Assembly (NCBI GenBank): GCA_031769625.1
Contig: JAUIMM010002293.1
Location: forward strand, 62,001-126,000
Reading direction: 5' to 3'
Length of the DNA: 64,000 bases
From: Taudactylus pleione
Lineage: Eukaryota; Chordata; Amphibia; Anura; Myobatrachidae
Shown here: positions 24,001 through 33,875 of the stretch, in pieces
Layout: the number at the start of each line of letters is the position of its first letter
How positions within the stretch are numbered: the stretch's first letter is position 1
The notes under the pieces: model-generated
The model's database searches: none
What the model saw: only the letters and a program-made list of their open reading frames with translations
Told to the model about the DNA's origin: nothing
Translations under genes and position numbers: made by a program

Positions 24001-27000
24001 TACACATCACTGCCTCACTGACAGACATACAGTACACATCACTGCTTCACTGACAAACATACAGTACACATCACTGCCTCACTGACAAACATACAGTACA
24101 CATCAATGTCTCATTGAAATACACATTTCTGACAGAAAAATATTAACAAATGCCAAGATACACCAATTCTCACCAAAGATTGACTAGTACAAAAAATATC
24201 TTTATTAGGACTTATCTGAGCAGCCAGTTCAGAATCCAGCACAGCACATAGTGAGCAGAAATGCCAGCCTTGGCCTTGAAGAAGCATAAAGCATTTCCTG
24301 CCAGTACCATTCACTTTTCATAATATTTTCTTTCCAAAATTAACCACTTTTACACTGACAGTAGCTATTAATGTACAACTATTTAAACAACTTATTCTGA
24401 ATGTTCAACTCTGTTATCCAGTTAAATGTTTATTCATTAAAAATAATTAAAATAAAACATCCTGTACTTAACTATTTTTATCTCCTATTCTGTATTTGTT
24501 TGACCTAATATCATCTCCCGGACTATTTTGTCACAAAAGGGACCATTTTATAAGATAGATATACTACTCCAGTGTGTACCACAGCCAGGAGCGGATTGGG
24601 AATGTAAATTAGCTCTGGAAAGAACTCTGAAAATGGCCCTATGTGCCCTAAGTCCCTAGTTGTCCTTCGCCTGCTGGGGATCTCATGAATATTAAATAAA
24701 CCCCCCGCTCAGGTCTTTGTGAATTCTGGGCTACCACTGTTACCAGGCACTGCAGCCAGCCCAATGGTCTCCTCTCCACTCTGCCTCATCCCCAGGATGT
24801 GTCATTAACTTCACAGTCTGCCAGGTGTAAACTTTAACTTCACACTTCGCAGCCAGGGGAGGGGATCGAGTAGAGAGGAGACAATCGGGCTGTCTGCATA
24901 GATGGCAACCGGCCCCGCAACGTACCCCACACCAGCCGCAACCACCTACAGATCCACGCTTGGTACTTCAATGCACCCTTCTTCGATGGTGCTGTGGCAT
25001 CTTAAGCAGCAGTAGTTCTGGGTGAGGTTTAATAGGATAGCCTGCTCTTGTGAGAGAGGCTCAGATGCGGGCAGCTGACAAATATAAAAATAATAGCCGG
25101 CCGAGTGACACAAATCAGGAGTGCGGGGCCACAATTGAGAAGCGGTCCCGCAACCAAATGGTCCACTGGGATTTTTCCTGAAAAAGATAAGGGCCAATCC
25201 GCCCCTGACAGCAGCGCCCTGATTTAAGCACTCCTTGGGTGGTTGAACGCACAAAGACAAATCCGTGCATAGATCAGGGTGCGACCACACAACCAAGAGT
25301 GTTATACTAATTACATAAGATATGTCACGCTTTTTTTTTTTAAAGCTTTTTACCAACACAATGTATCATTTATACCATGTGTGAGCAATGCATTCACTCT
25401 CAGATTGCCAGTAAGTTGTTTAATTGGCAGTATTACACCAGGAAACATACGTCATATATGAATTACGTTTCAGTATGGGACCAATGCTGTGACTCACATT
25501 ATCTATCTTTACCGTTAACTCACTGTGACTATATAGAAAGTTACATTTCTTCTTATCTGAATCTTCCCTGCAGGTCGTATAAAAGGAGAAACTTTAATTG
25601 ACATCAGTATCGGATCTATGGTTCATCATCTTTTTGTCCTGAGTGAATTTTTTAAAGACATCACTATACTAAAAATAAGAGAGTCCTGTATTATGGAACT
25701 CAAGAAATGGGTGAACACCCGCACTGGGGCTTTTGATTGGACTCATGCATCTAAGATTGTTACCGAGCTGGGAGGCATCAGGTAAAATATGATTCTAAAC
25801 ATATAAGAACATAAAGGATAAGTCAAAATAACAAAAATGTAAAGTGAAGAAATCATTTAGATAACTTACACATAAAGAGCACATAGAGGGGCCTATTCAT
25901 TAAACCTAAAAATTCTCTGGAGATAATTAGCTTTAGAACTCTCATGGAGTTCTAGCTAATTATAGGTGGAATTCATCATTCCACCTCTCCATAAGTATCT
26001 ATTCCGAAAAGCTGTCATTTTTGCGATGACAGCTTTTTGGGAAATAGATACTTTTCCTGCCTACACTACCTTATCGCATCTGGAAACAGTGCTGCGCATG
26101 CGCTGTTACATCTGTAAAACCAGCGCATGCGCAGCACTGCCTAGAGATGTGTTAAGTTTGTGTACCCCCCGACCCCCCTCCCCCCTCCCCCCCTCCGCTC
26201 ACCTACCCCTCCCCCCAACTTACCTGTCCGCGCATCAGCCTCCGGCTCCGTCCTGCTGGTCTGTCATGTGGTTTCCCAGCAGACCACATGACAGATTAGA
26301 AAAAAAAAACTTTTTTTTTTTGTCTAAACTTTCTTGTGCTCTGCTGGGGAGCACACATGTCCGACCAGCCTCCGGAGCCTGAGGACGGAGCAGAGTGCCG
26401 GAGGGACTCGTCGGAGGACCTGCACACGCAGATACAGGTAAGTTGATTCTGCTCTTCTCCACCTCACAGTGGTGAATAGTAACTGCATCAAATTCCAAAA
26501 ATTTATAATTTTCGGAATTTGATGAATACCACAATTTCCACATCCCCATACTAATGTACTAATGTATGGGGAGTGTGGAAATTAATGCAGGGGAACTTAG
26601 CAAGGAGATATCTATGATATCTCCTGTGATAAGTGGCTACATGAATACCAAAATAATGTTAATTAAGGAAAATGTCCTTAAAAATTTTATTTTAGTGTTG
26701 ATGAATAGGCCCCATAGAGTTACAAATAAGTGTTTATACTCTTTGAGAAGATAATTTTTTTGTTTGATTGTTTTTTTTTTGTGGCCGATGTATAAAGAAA
26801 CTGAAGTGAAACACACAATTCTGCAATGTCCCTTGAGCTTGCTGTACTATATAATGTAATGATTTAATTATTTTAGTGTCAAAGAACAAGAGAAGGAAGA
26901 AAAGGTGAAGGAAACCATTAAACACATTGTGGAAATTGACTTCAGCAAAGAAAACCTCACAGATTCGGTGATGTTACCACAAACTGACTGTCTATTCACG

Positions 27001-27303
27001 GCGGGGGTGCTGGATTCGGTTAGTCAGAACCAAGAAGATTACATCAGAAACCTGAGAAAGATGTCAAAGCTACTTAAACCTGGGGGATACTTTATTGCAA
27101 TTGGGATCTTAAATGCCACATATTACACAGCTGGTAATGATAGGATACATGCATTTAATTATGGGGAAAGTTTTGTAAGAAAGACTTTCACCGATGAAGG
27201 ATTTGTAATTATTTCCTGTGAGTTACTTGATAGAAAAGTAGAGAGTGATCTCACAGATTATAAGCAAAGGATGGTTCTTACTGCTGAGAAATGTAAACGT
27301 TAA
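11884..27303 (+). CDS. NNMT/INMT-family methyltransferase-like gene, three exons
   Basis: Exons 11884-12031, 25574-25781 and 26877-27303 join in phase to 260 codons. The family (NNMT, INMT, PNMT) transfers methyl from S-adenosylmethionine (SAM) to small amines or pyridines in the cytosol. Matches include DFLQCYY (20-26), GETLIDI (54-60), the ELKKWV...GAFDW segment, PQTDCLF and LKPGGYF (185-191). Using NNMT numbering from memory, D61 is kept (D59) and D142 is kept (D140), Y25 and Y204 are kept. However, the GSGP SAM loop reads SIGS, and Y20, Y69, D85 and N90 become F20, H67, K83 and C88. The nicotinamide-contact residues D197, S201 and S213 become G195, A199 and A211. The gene has an intact frame, good splice sites, a TATA box and a poly(A) signal, so it is probably expressed, but its activity or substrate may differ. 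Neither symbol fits well enough to assign. Confidence 0.85.
12032..12486. other. Start of intron 1
   Basis: Non-coding. A stretch near 12080-12330 resembles dispersed repeat sequence but I could not place it in a family. Confidence 0.4.
12487..16545. repeat. 4 kb TG-rich satellite in intron 1
   Basis: Built from TGTGTGTATCTGTGTCAG-type units of about 18-20 bases with frequent variants (TGTGTTAG, TGTATCAG, TGTCAGTG). All three + frames stay open for long stretches because stop codons are rare in this sequence, giving spurious Cys/Val/Ser-rich frames. Alternating purine-pyrimidine tracts of this kind can form Z-DNA. Confidence 0.95.
16546..17286. other. Intron 1 with dispersed repeat fragments
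   Basis: No coding region. At about 16870-17030 are CCTTCGG repeats, a (TG)n run, and a CCCTGGGCTCC...CTAGTTACTCCACTG end that looks like the reverse complement of a widespread GTGGCGTAACTAG-type transposon end. The family is uncertain. Confidence 0.4.
17287..17467. mobile_element. Foldback MITE with GTTGCCCATAGCAACC motif
   Basis: The ends are inverted repeats (TATTTACTAA at left; TTTAGTAAAT then TTACCCC at right). The inner arms GGAGATGTTGCCCATAGCA and TGCTATGGGCAACATCTCC pair perfectly. A relative lies at 55737-55906. This is a common amphibian type of short foldback element. Confidence 0.75.
17468..17639. other. Intron 1 unique-looking sequence
   Basis: Nothing recognised. Confidence 0.4.
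17640..18290. repeat. Degenerate CT/AC-rich minisatellite
   Basis: Recurring ACATACACTACC, CACCCTACC and CTCTGGCCC words at intervals of about 35-50 bases. The repeat is old and irregular, with no clean unit length. Confidence 0.75.
18500..18990. repeat. Repeat with telomere-like CCTAACCCTAACC tracts
   Basis: CTAACCC/CCTAACC words are interspersed with GGGGGTGCC spacers (18650-18845). They are flanked by GC-rich sequence with a hairpin AAATGACAGGCGT...ACGCCTGTCATTT (about 18916-18954). This looks like a transposable element containing the tract rather than a true interstitial telomere, because the tracts are broken up by regular spacers. Confidence 0.6.
18991..19574. other. Intron 1 sequence before the 32-bp minisatellite
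   Basis: Nothing recognised. Confidence 0.4.
19575..24117. repeat. 4.5 kb minisatellite, 32-bp unit, in intron 1
   Basis: The unit runs CACTGACAAACATACAGTAC then ACATCACTGCCT, 32 bases in all. A 27-base variant lacks AGTAC. Length gives roughly 145 units. Higher-order structure is visible: a 465-base block recurs, with the rare CTGCTTTACTGACAAATATA variant at 22530 and again at 22995. Confidence 0.95.
24118..24585. other. Intron 1 sequence after the minisatellite
   Basis: AT-rich; nothing recognised. Confidence 0.4.
24586..25207. mobile_element. Non-autonomous hAT-like element in intron 1
   Basis: Ends CAGGAGCGGATTGG and CCAATCCGCCCCTG are inverted repeats, and CAG...CTG ends are usual for hAT. 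The flanks ACCACAGC (24578-24585) and ACAGCAGC (25208-25215) agree at six of eight bases, as expected for an aged 8-bp duplication. No transposase remains. Confidence 0.65.
25208..25573. other. End of intron 1
   Basis: It ends in a 3' splice site, TTCCCTGCAG, directly before exon 2. Confidence 0.6.
25574..25781 (+). CDS. Coding exon 2 of the NNMT-like gene
   Basis: It completes codon 50 and encodes residues 51-118 plus two bases of codon 119. It holds the first half of the SAM-binding fold: GETLIDI, the altered SIGS loop, the second strand ending in ILKI where NNMT has an acidic residue, and ELKKWV...GAFDW. The donor is ATCAG/GTAAAA. Its 208-base length equals what the reading frame needs on both sides. 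Confidence 0.9.
25888..26713. mobile_element. Foldback element made of serial hairpins, intron 2
   Basis: Ends GGGGCCTATTCATTAA and TTGATGAATAGGCCCC, flanked by ATAGA on both sides (25883-25887 and 26714-26718). Successive hairpins lie at 25925-25961, 25964-25986, 25993-26053, 26087-26139, 26261-26294, 26489-26521 and 26604-26624. It is unrelated in sequence to the family at 10729 but built in the same way. It has no coding capacity. Confidence 0.8.
26877..27303 (+). CDS. Coding exon 3 of the NNMT-like gene
   Basis: It starts after the acceptor TTATTTTAG and encodes residues 119-260 and TAA. It has [17 protein letters not shown] (D140 kept), [32 protein letters not shown], the IGILNATYY segment where NNMT has its nicotinamide-contacting Asp, and the C-terminal beta segment ending [13 protein letters not shown]. 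Family genes likewise place the whole C-terminal half in one last exon. Confidence 0.9.
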
Positions 27304-27326
27304 TTCTTTGTTTTACTCATGGTTCT

Positions 27327-27332
27327 AATAAA
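27327..27332 (+). terminator. Poly(A) signal of the NNMT-like gene
   Basis: AATAAA lies 24 bases after the stop codon, followed by TG/T-rich sequence (GTTTGTTTTTGTGTTTTTT from 27358), a good downstream element. The 3' UTR is therefore very short. Confidence 0.75.
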
Positions 27333-27379
27333 CCAAAAGTAAAAATTGCTAAAATGGTTTGTTTTTGTGTTTTTTATTC

Positions 27380-28542
27380 AAAGCAAGGAGTTGGGGCATA
27401 TAATGGGTAGAGGTTCTGATACTATGGATAAAAGTTGCCAGCCTGCTGAAGGGCCTGTGGGCAGGTTAGTGACTCCCTTGTCCATATAGTTGTTGGAATG
27501 GACTAGTTACGTGATACAAGTTCCAGGTAGGACTGTTAATCTCTCCCAGGATTATTGTAGAAGAACTACCTGTTTCTGAAAAAGAAATGTTGGTACTTAG
27601 TACTGTGGTTAGGTAGCCTTATACTAGAAGCACGCACACCCATTCTGGTCTTCTGAACTACTGTTTATTTGTTTCCAGGATGACCGCAAAACAATGAATT
27701 TCACAGAGAAGTATGTTCAAAGCCCTGTCACTTACTAACGGAGACCCACTCTATGGTCACTGGCCAGTATCTGGCATTGATCATACTGACACAGGGCCTG
27801 CAAAGGCTTTATATACCCCAGATTTTTCCAACCCCTCTCAGATTGACAGGCAAACCACACTCCCTCCTTATCTTTAAAACAGAGGCTTTCACAGGTGTTA
27901 AGATTTGGCCAGATATTCTGCTATCCTGCAGAGGGAGAGAGAGAGAGACACACAGCATTTTCTACAAGCAGGTAAAACACCCATTTTATATTTTAAATGC
28001 CGAACATTCCTGGTCCTGCTACTAACCACCCCTGGCTCCTTACAGAGTATACTCTCTCTTTTGCCACAGAACCATTAAGACTCTCAGAAAAATATCACTA
28101 ATGCAAAATATATTCAGTTCTACATGGTTGGGCCAATGACAAATTTGAGAGACCATCGAAAATGATATCTGATGGCAATGCACCACCGTAATATGGTTTG
28201 AGGCTATATTTATATGCGATTCCTGACTCAATGGAAGATATTTACTTATTAAGGTGCAAAACACAAGCCAGTCAGAGGTTACTTTTATTGTCTGACTTAC
28301 AGTAGCTTATACTAACCACTAGATTATCAGATCTATGCGAGAAAAATGAGAGATAATCGAGATAGAAATAGCGTGAAAGTCAAAGAAAAAATTGAATGAG
28401 AGCAAGAGAGTAAGAAAAATAGCTATGAGTGAAAACATGAAGTGTAAGTTGAAGACAGAAGAAGAGAGCGAGCACCTCCAAACTAATTACAATGAGAAGG
28501 TGTAGAAGCCAGAAAAACCTAAATAGAAAGTTGTTTTTAAAA
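27380..28542. other. Intergenic sequence downstream of the gene
   Basis: No gene, clear repeat boundary or RNA motif seen. Confidence 0.4.
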
Positions 28543-29285
28543 GAGTGGGTGGGCTATACTCCATGGGAACAGAATGGGTGGGTTATACTCCATTGTAACC
28601 AGGTGGGTGCCCTATACTCCATATGCATTGAGTGGGTGGGCTATACTCCATGGGCATTGAGTGGGTGGGCTATACTCCATGGGAACAGAGTGGATGGCTA
28701 TACTCCATGGGAACAGAGTGGATGGGCTATACTCCATGGGAACAGAGTGGATGGGCTATACTCCATGGGAACAGAGTGGGTGGGCTATACTCCATGGTAA
28801 CAGAGTGGGTGGGCTATACTCCATGGTAACAGAGTGGGTGGGCTATACTCCATGGGAACAGAGTGGGTGGGCTATACTCCATGGGAACAGAGTGGGTGGG
28901 CTATACTCCATGGGAACAAAGTGGGTGGGCTGTACTCCATGGTAACAGAGTGGGTGGGCTATACTCCTTGGGAACAGAGTGGGTGGGCTATACTCCATGG
29001 GAACAGAGTGGGAGGACTATACTCCATGGGAACAGAGTGGGTGGGCTATACTCCATGGGAACAGAGTGGGTGGGCTATACTCCATGGTAACAGTGAGGGT
29101 AGACTATACTCCATGGGAACAGAGTGGGTGGACTATACTCCATGGTAACAGAGTGGGTGGACTATACTCCATGGGAACAGAGTAGGTAGGCTATACTCCA
29201 TGGTAACAGAGTAAGTAGGCTGTATTCCATAGTAACAAAGTAGGTAGGCTGTATTCCATAGTAACAGAGTGGGTAGGTTATATTT
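28543..29285. repeat. 29-bp minisatellite downstream of the gene
   Basis: About 25 units of GTGGGTGGGCTATACTCCAT followed by GGGAACAGA. Because 29 is not a multiple of three, the repeat reads in all frames in turn. Units near the 3' end are more diverged (GTAGGTAGGCTGTATTCCAT). Confidence 0.95.
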
Positions 29286-29555
29286 CACTGCCCCCTGAGT
29301 GAAATTAGACACACTAGATGTTTGACTTATTTAAAGTAATCAAAGTTTATATTTAGAATACAATACATGTACATGGGCACGTAATACATGAAGTTACATA
29401 GGTATATTCAGCATGTATGGGCCAAGATTAATACACCCTACAAGTACCAGCAAGTATAATGCTTATGGCCCAACATCATGTCTCTCTCTACAGTCAACAA
29501 CAGGCACATTACAGACAGCATAGGAACTAAACAATAAGAAAGAATGATACAAAAC

Positions 29556-31167
29556 TAGAGATGTGCGCCGACCCCCATGTTTTGGTTTTGGATCTGTATT
29601 TCCTCATGTTTTGGATCTGGATTGGTTTTGCCAAAACCGCCCTTGCATGTTTTGTTTTGGTTTTGGTTCTGCATATTTTTCTAAAAAAATCATAAAAACA
29701 GCTAAAATCACATAATATGGTCCAGTTTTTGTTCCTACAGTATTATTTACCTCAATAACATTTATTTCCCATCATTTCCAATAAATGTTGACCACCTCAC
29801 AATATTGATTTTTTTTTCATCTAGTTTAGGGCCAAAAGGTTGGATCCAGCTAGCTGGCTTGCTAAGCTAAGTGACAGCAGTGGGCAGCACTAACATGTAG
29901 CAGTTCAGCTTCCAACCCAGATACAGTGTGTTATACAGTGTGTTTGGATACACCAATATTGCACTTACTGTGACAGAAGTGTCGGCAGTGCAGGGTGCGT
30001 GTTCTCAATGCGAGAGTGTCAGTGGTGTCCTCAATGTGGAAGTGCCGGAAGTGTTTGCAGTGTGGCAGTGTTGGCAGAGTGGGAGTTCTGGCAGTGTTCA
30101 GTGTGCAAGTGCAGGCAGTGTCGGCAGAGCTGTGGTGCCAGCGGTGTCCTCAGTGCAGGAGTGCTGACAGTGTTTGCTGTGTGGGGATGCCCTCAGTGTG
30201 GGTCGCTGATGGTGTCCTCAATACATGGGGTAGTAGTGCGGGGTGCTGGCAGTGTCCTTAGTGCAGGGTGTCGGGTGTTTCAACAAAGCGCGGGTGCAAG
30301 CGCTGTTCTCAGTGCATGTGTGCTGACAGTGTCGGCAGTGCAGGAGTGCTAACAGTGTCCTCAGTGCAGGGTGCTGGCAATGTCGGCAGAGCGGGGTGCC
30401 AGCGGTGTCCTCAGAGTTGGCAGTGTGGGGTTGCTGACGGTGTCCTCAGTGCAAAGGGAGCATGGAGGTGCTGGCAGTGTCCTCAGTGCAGGGTGTCGGC
30501 AAAGTGGGGGTGCCAGCGGTGTCCCCAGTGCTCATGTGCTGACAGTGTCGGCAGTGCAGGGGTGCCGATGGTGTCCTCAGTGTGGGAGTGCCAGCAGTGT
30601 TTGCAGTGTAGGGTTGCTGACGGTGTCCTCAGTATGTGGGGCAGCAGTGCAGGGGTGCTGTCAGTATCCTCAGTGCTGGGTGCTGGCAATGTCAGCAGAG
30701 CGGGGGTGCCAGCGGTGTCCTCAGTATGGGGGTCCTGATTGTGTCAGCAGTGCATGGGTGCCAGTCGTATCTTTAATGCAGGGTGCCAGCAGTGTAAGCA
30801 GCAGGGGTGTCGGCAGTGGGGGATGCTACCAGTAGGTATCGGCAGCAGGGGGTGCCAGCGGCATCGGCAGCGGGGGTTGCCGGCATTGCCAGGCAAGGGG
30901 GATGGGCGGCATCTTCCTAACTTCCTGTGCCTATATTCAATGGGCTTAACGCTGATAGGCTGAGAGTCATGACAGACGGCTCTCTCAGCCAATAAGCGTT
31001 AAGCCCCCTCAATGCAAAACCTCGCAATCCAAAAGCAGGATCGCAAGGTTTTGCCTTGATTAGGGATCTGGGGCAGGGTGTGAGATCCGAGCTGTGTCTC
31101 GGGTCCCCCCAGATCCCCAAAATTCGGGTGGGTCTGGTTTCCGGAGAACCGGATCCGCTGATCTCTA
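29556..31167 (-). mobile_element. Non-autonomous hAT element N1
   Basis: The left end TAGAGATGTGCGCCG and right end GGATCCGCTGATCTCTA match, in reverse orientation, the two ends of hAT copy 2. Flanks TACAAAAC and TACATAAG agree at six of eight. The interior holds the TTTTGGTTTTGGATCTG terminal block, a TG/GC-rich minisatellite, and a strong hairpin at 30943-31005. There is no transposase. Confidence 0.75.
29970..30900. repeat. GC/TG-rich minisatellite inside hAT N1
   Basis: Recurring words GTCGGCAGTGCAGG, GTGTCCTCAGTG, GGGTGCCAGCGG and GGGTGCTGGCAG at about 30-60 base spacing. A relative fills hAT N2 at 32280-32850. Confidence 0.85.
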
Positions 31168-31968
31168 TACATAAGTATAACTGCACTGCACACTGCACAT
31201 CATTGCGGTGCTCATTTGACCGGTTATATCTTCAGTTCTATGGGGGCTAGGTATTCGAGTCCAGTATCCTGTGGTAGCCTTCACCCCTGCCTTTTATTAT
31301 TGCATTTACTAGTGTACCATTCTCATCATAATTCATTTTCACATTCTGCCCAGCCTTGGTTTTACTACGTTTGGGGGATGCATCATCCACAGCTTCTTCC
31401 TCAGGCTCTAACCCACCTGCTGGGCTACCTCCTCCACTAACTCTGCCACTGCCTGGACCTCCTTATCCTTTCTCCTGACTCTCCCCCTCCATAGCAAATT
31501 TATACAAAGAACACTGAGAGAAAACACAAACAACTGAAACCTAAGCTAAAACTTTCCATAATCCGACCAAATTATCTCCAACCAGCCAACTGTCCAACTT
31601 TCTGTACAACTAAAACAGTGCTCCACACATCAAACCAACTTTTTTATCAGACCAGCCAACCAGCCAAATTTTATATCAGATCAGCCAACTTCTCTCCAAC
31701 CTGCAATGTCACAGAAGTAGGCGGACAGTGTCTGTCTACTCTGCATGTTTTTAATGTGTCATGCTTCTATAGTGCAAAAGCAAGAAGCATGTATATGCAC
31801 AATTAGCAAAAAGGCTGGCCCCCAGTGAGGGGTCTCAGGCATGGTGGGCCCTGGGAGGGGTCATGAAGCTGGATGTCATGTCTTCTCACAGTGACGTCCC
31901 AAGGGGTCATGAAGCTGGATGTCATGTCTTCTCACAGTGACGTCCTGAGGTGTGATCTGTGTGGTGAC
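31168..31968. other. Spacer between the two hAT elements, with a 44-bp duplication
   Basis: Sequence at about 31190-31290 resembles 33285-33400. A 44-base unit (GGGGTCATGAAGCTGGATGT...) occurs twice at 31856-31899 and 31902-31945. No coding region. Confidence 0.6.
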
Positions 31969-33128
31969 TAGGGATGTGCACCGAACCCTGTGTTTTGGTT
32001 TTGGATCTGGATCTCCCCTGGTTTTGGATCTGGATTGGTTTTGCCAAAACCTCATCTCCATGTTTTGTTTTGGGGTTTTGGTTTTGGATCTGGATTTTTT
32101 CTTAAAAAATAAAAAAACAACTAATATCACATAAAATGGGCCTGTTTTTATACCTACAGTATTAAGCTAAGTAACACAGTGGGCGGCACTAACATGTGGC
32201 AGTTCAGCTTCCAATTTCCAACACAGATACAGTGTATTATACAGTGTGGGTTGGATACACAAATAGTGCACTTACTGTGACAGCAGTGTCGGCAGAGCAA
32301 GATTGCTGACTGTGTCCTCAGTACATGTTCAGGGTATCAGCAGTATCAGCAGAGCACCCCCACTCTGCTGACACCGCTGATACCATGCACATGTACTGTG
32401 CATATCAGCGGTGTCTTCAATGCAGGTTTACTGGCTGTGTCGGCAGTGCAGGGGTTGCTGATGGTGTCCTCAGTACATGGAATGGTACTGCTGCGGTGCT
32501 GGCATTGTCCTCAGTGAAGGGTACCGGCAATTTCGGCAGTGCCAGTGGTGTCATTTAGTGCAGGTTTGCTGGGGAGTTCTCTATGCAGGGTGCCGGAGTG
32601 GGGGTGCTAGCGGTGTCCTCAGTGCATGTGTGATGACAGTGTCGGCAGTGCAGGGGTGCTGGTGGTGTCCTCAGTGTGGGAGTGCCAGCAGTGTCGGCAG
32701 TGTGGGGGTCACTGACGGTGTCATCAGCAGCAGTGCAGGGGTGCCAGCAGTGTTGGCAGCGGTGGTGTCGGCAGTGGGGGATTCTGCCAGTGGGGGTGCC
32801 AGTGGGGGTGCCAGTGGTGCTGGCAGCGGGGGGTGCCGGCAGTGTCAATCAGCAGGAGATGGTGGGCGCCATCTTCTTTTGCTCTATGACTGTGTGCATA
32901 ATGGGCTTAACGCTGATTGGCTGAGAGCCATGACAGATGGTTCTCTCAGCCAATCAGCGTTAAGCCTGCACAATACAAAACCTCATGACCCGACAGCGGG
33001 ATCGCAAGGTTTTGCCTTGGGTGAGGGATCCGGGGCAAGCAGGGAGATCTGAGCTTGGCTCGGATTGCCCAGGATCCCCGAAATTCATGTGGGTTTGGTT
33101 CCCTGAGAACCGAACCCACTCATCCTTA
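31969..33128 (-). mobile_element. Non-autonomous hAT element N2 with perfect 8-bp target duplication
   Basis: Ends TAGGGATGTGCACCG and GAACCCACTCATCCTTA; the flanks are GTGGTGAC at 31961-31968 and again at 33129-33136, identical. Internally it carries the same minisatellite type as N1 and a hairpin at 32904-32966 (GGCTTAACGCTGATTGGCTG paired with its complement). The perfect duplication suggests a fairly recent insertion. Confidence 0.85.
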
Positions 33129-33137
33129 GTGGTGACC

Positions 33138-33275
33138 TTCATGCACCTCACTTCTCACAGGCTGGCAGCACAGCATCACACCTCTCACAAGCTGGCAGCA
33201 CAGCACCTCACCTCTCACAGTCTACCAGTAATGCCTCTCTGGGTCTGGCAGCAAAGCACCTCACCTTTCACAGGC
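33138..33275. repeat. Short minisatellite, CACCTCTCACAGGCTGGCAG type
   Basis: About four units of roughly 30 bases with CTGGCAGCACAGCACCTCAC words. Confidence 0.75.
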
Positions 33276-33869
33276 TGTTCATTACACTGCACCTTATTGC
33301 ATGGCTCATTTGACTGGTCATATCTCCAGTTCTATGGGGGCACTCGAGACTGGTACCCCCTGGTAGCCCTGGCCACTGCCTTTCCAATGGTAACAGGGGG
33401 GTGCTTGCTAGAGCTCAGGGGCCAGACCTAGAAAATTTCAAAGTCCAGGACCTGAAGCCAGCATTGTCCAGTTGAAAAATCAACTATTAAGCCCAGGAGG
33501 GGAACCAGCCACCCCCCCCCTAAATATTCCATTGTTCTTTTGTGTTGGGTTTTGTGAAGTTACAGCTCTGGAACTGTTCCCCAGCCTGAGCCACCTCCCT
33601 AGACCCTGCTGGCCACTGTCTGCCCTTCTCCCAGAGCTGTAGCTAGACTTTTTGGTGCCCTGTGCTGAGAGAGCATTGGTACCTCCCCCCCATTTTTAAA
33701 ATAGGGACATAAGATAGTGCACCTGAAAAAGGGCCATGGACTCATGGGGAAGGGCCAGGGAAGAGATAAGGGAGGCCAGGAGATGCTGGGGATAAAAGAA
33801 AAGGAAGCTACAAGTGAGATTGATAATAAACAGGAAAATTGACAGGGCCAAACAGCGCCCCTGCCCTGT
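33276..33869. other. Non-coding sequence upstream of the Gypsy remnant
   Basis: It includes the stretch resembling 31190-31290 and a GAGCTGTAGCTAGACTTTTTGG segment (about 33633) that may be the end of a further DNA transposon. Confidence 0.4.
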
Positions 33870-33875
33870 TCCATC

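Noticed and set aside
19575..24117. CRISPR array
   Set aside because: Units of 32 bases are contiguous with no distinct spacers, in a vertebrate intron; it is a minisatellite.
28492..29185. Overlapping frames reading GLYSMGTEWVGYTPW repeats
   Set aside because: They are translations of a 29-bp minisatellite in shifting frames; no promoter or conserved domain.
29928..30835. Open frames of 80-156 codons in the GC/TG-rich block
   Set aside because: They are translations of the minisatellite in a non-autonomous hAT element.
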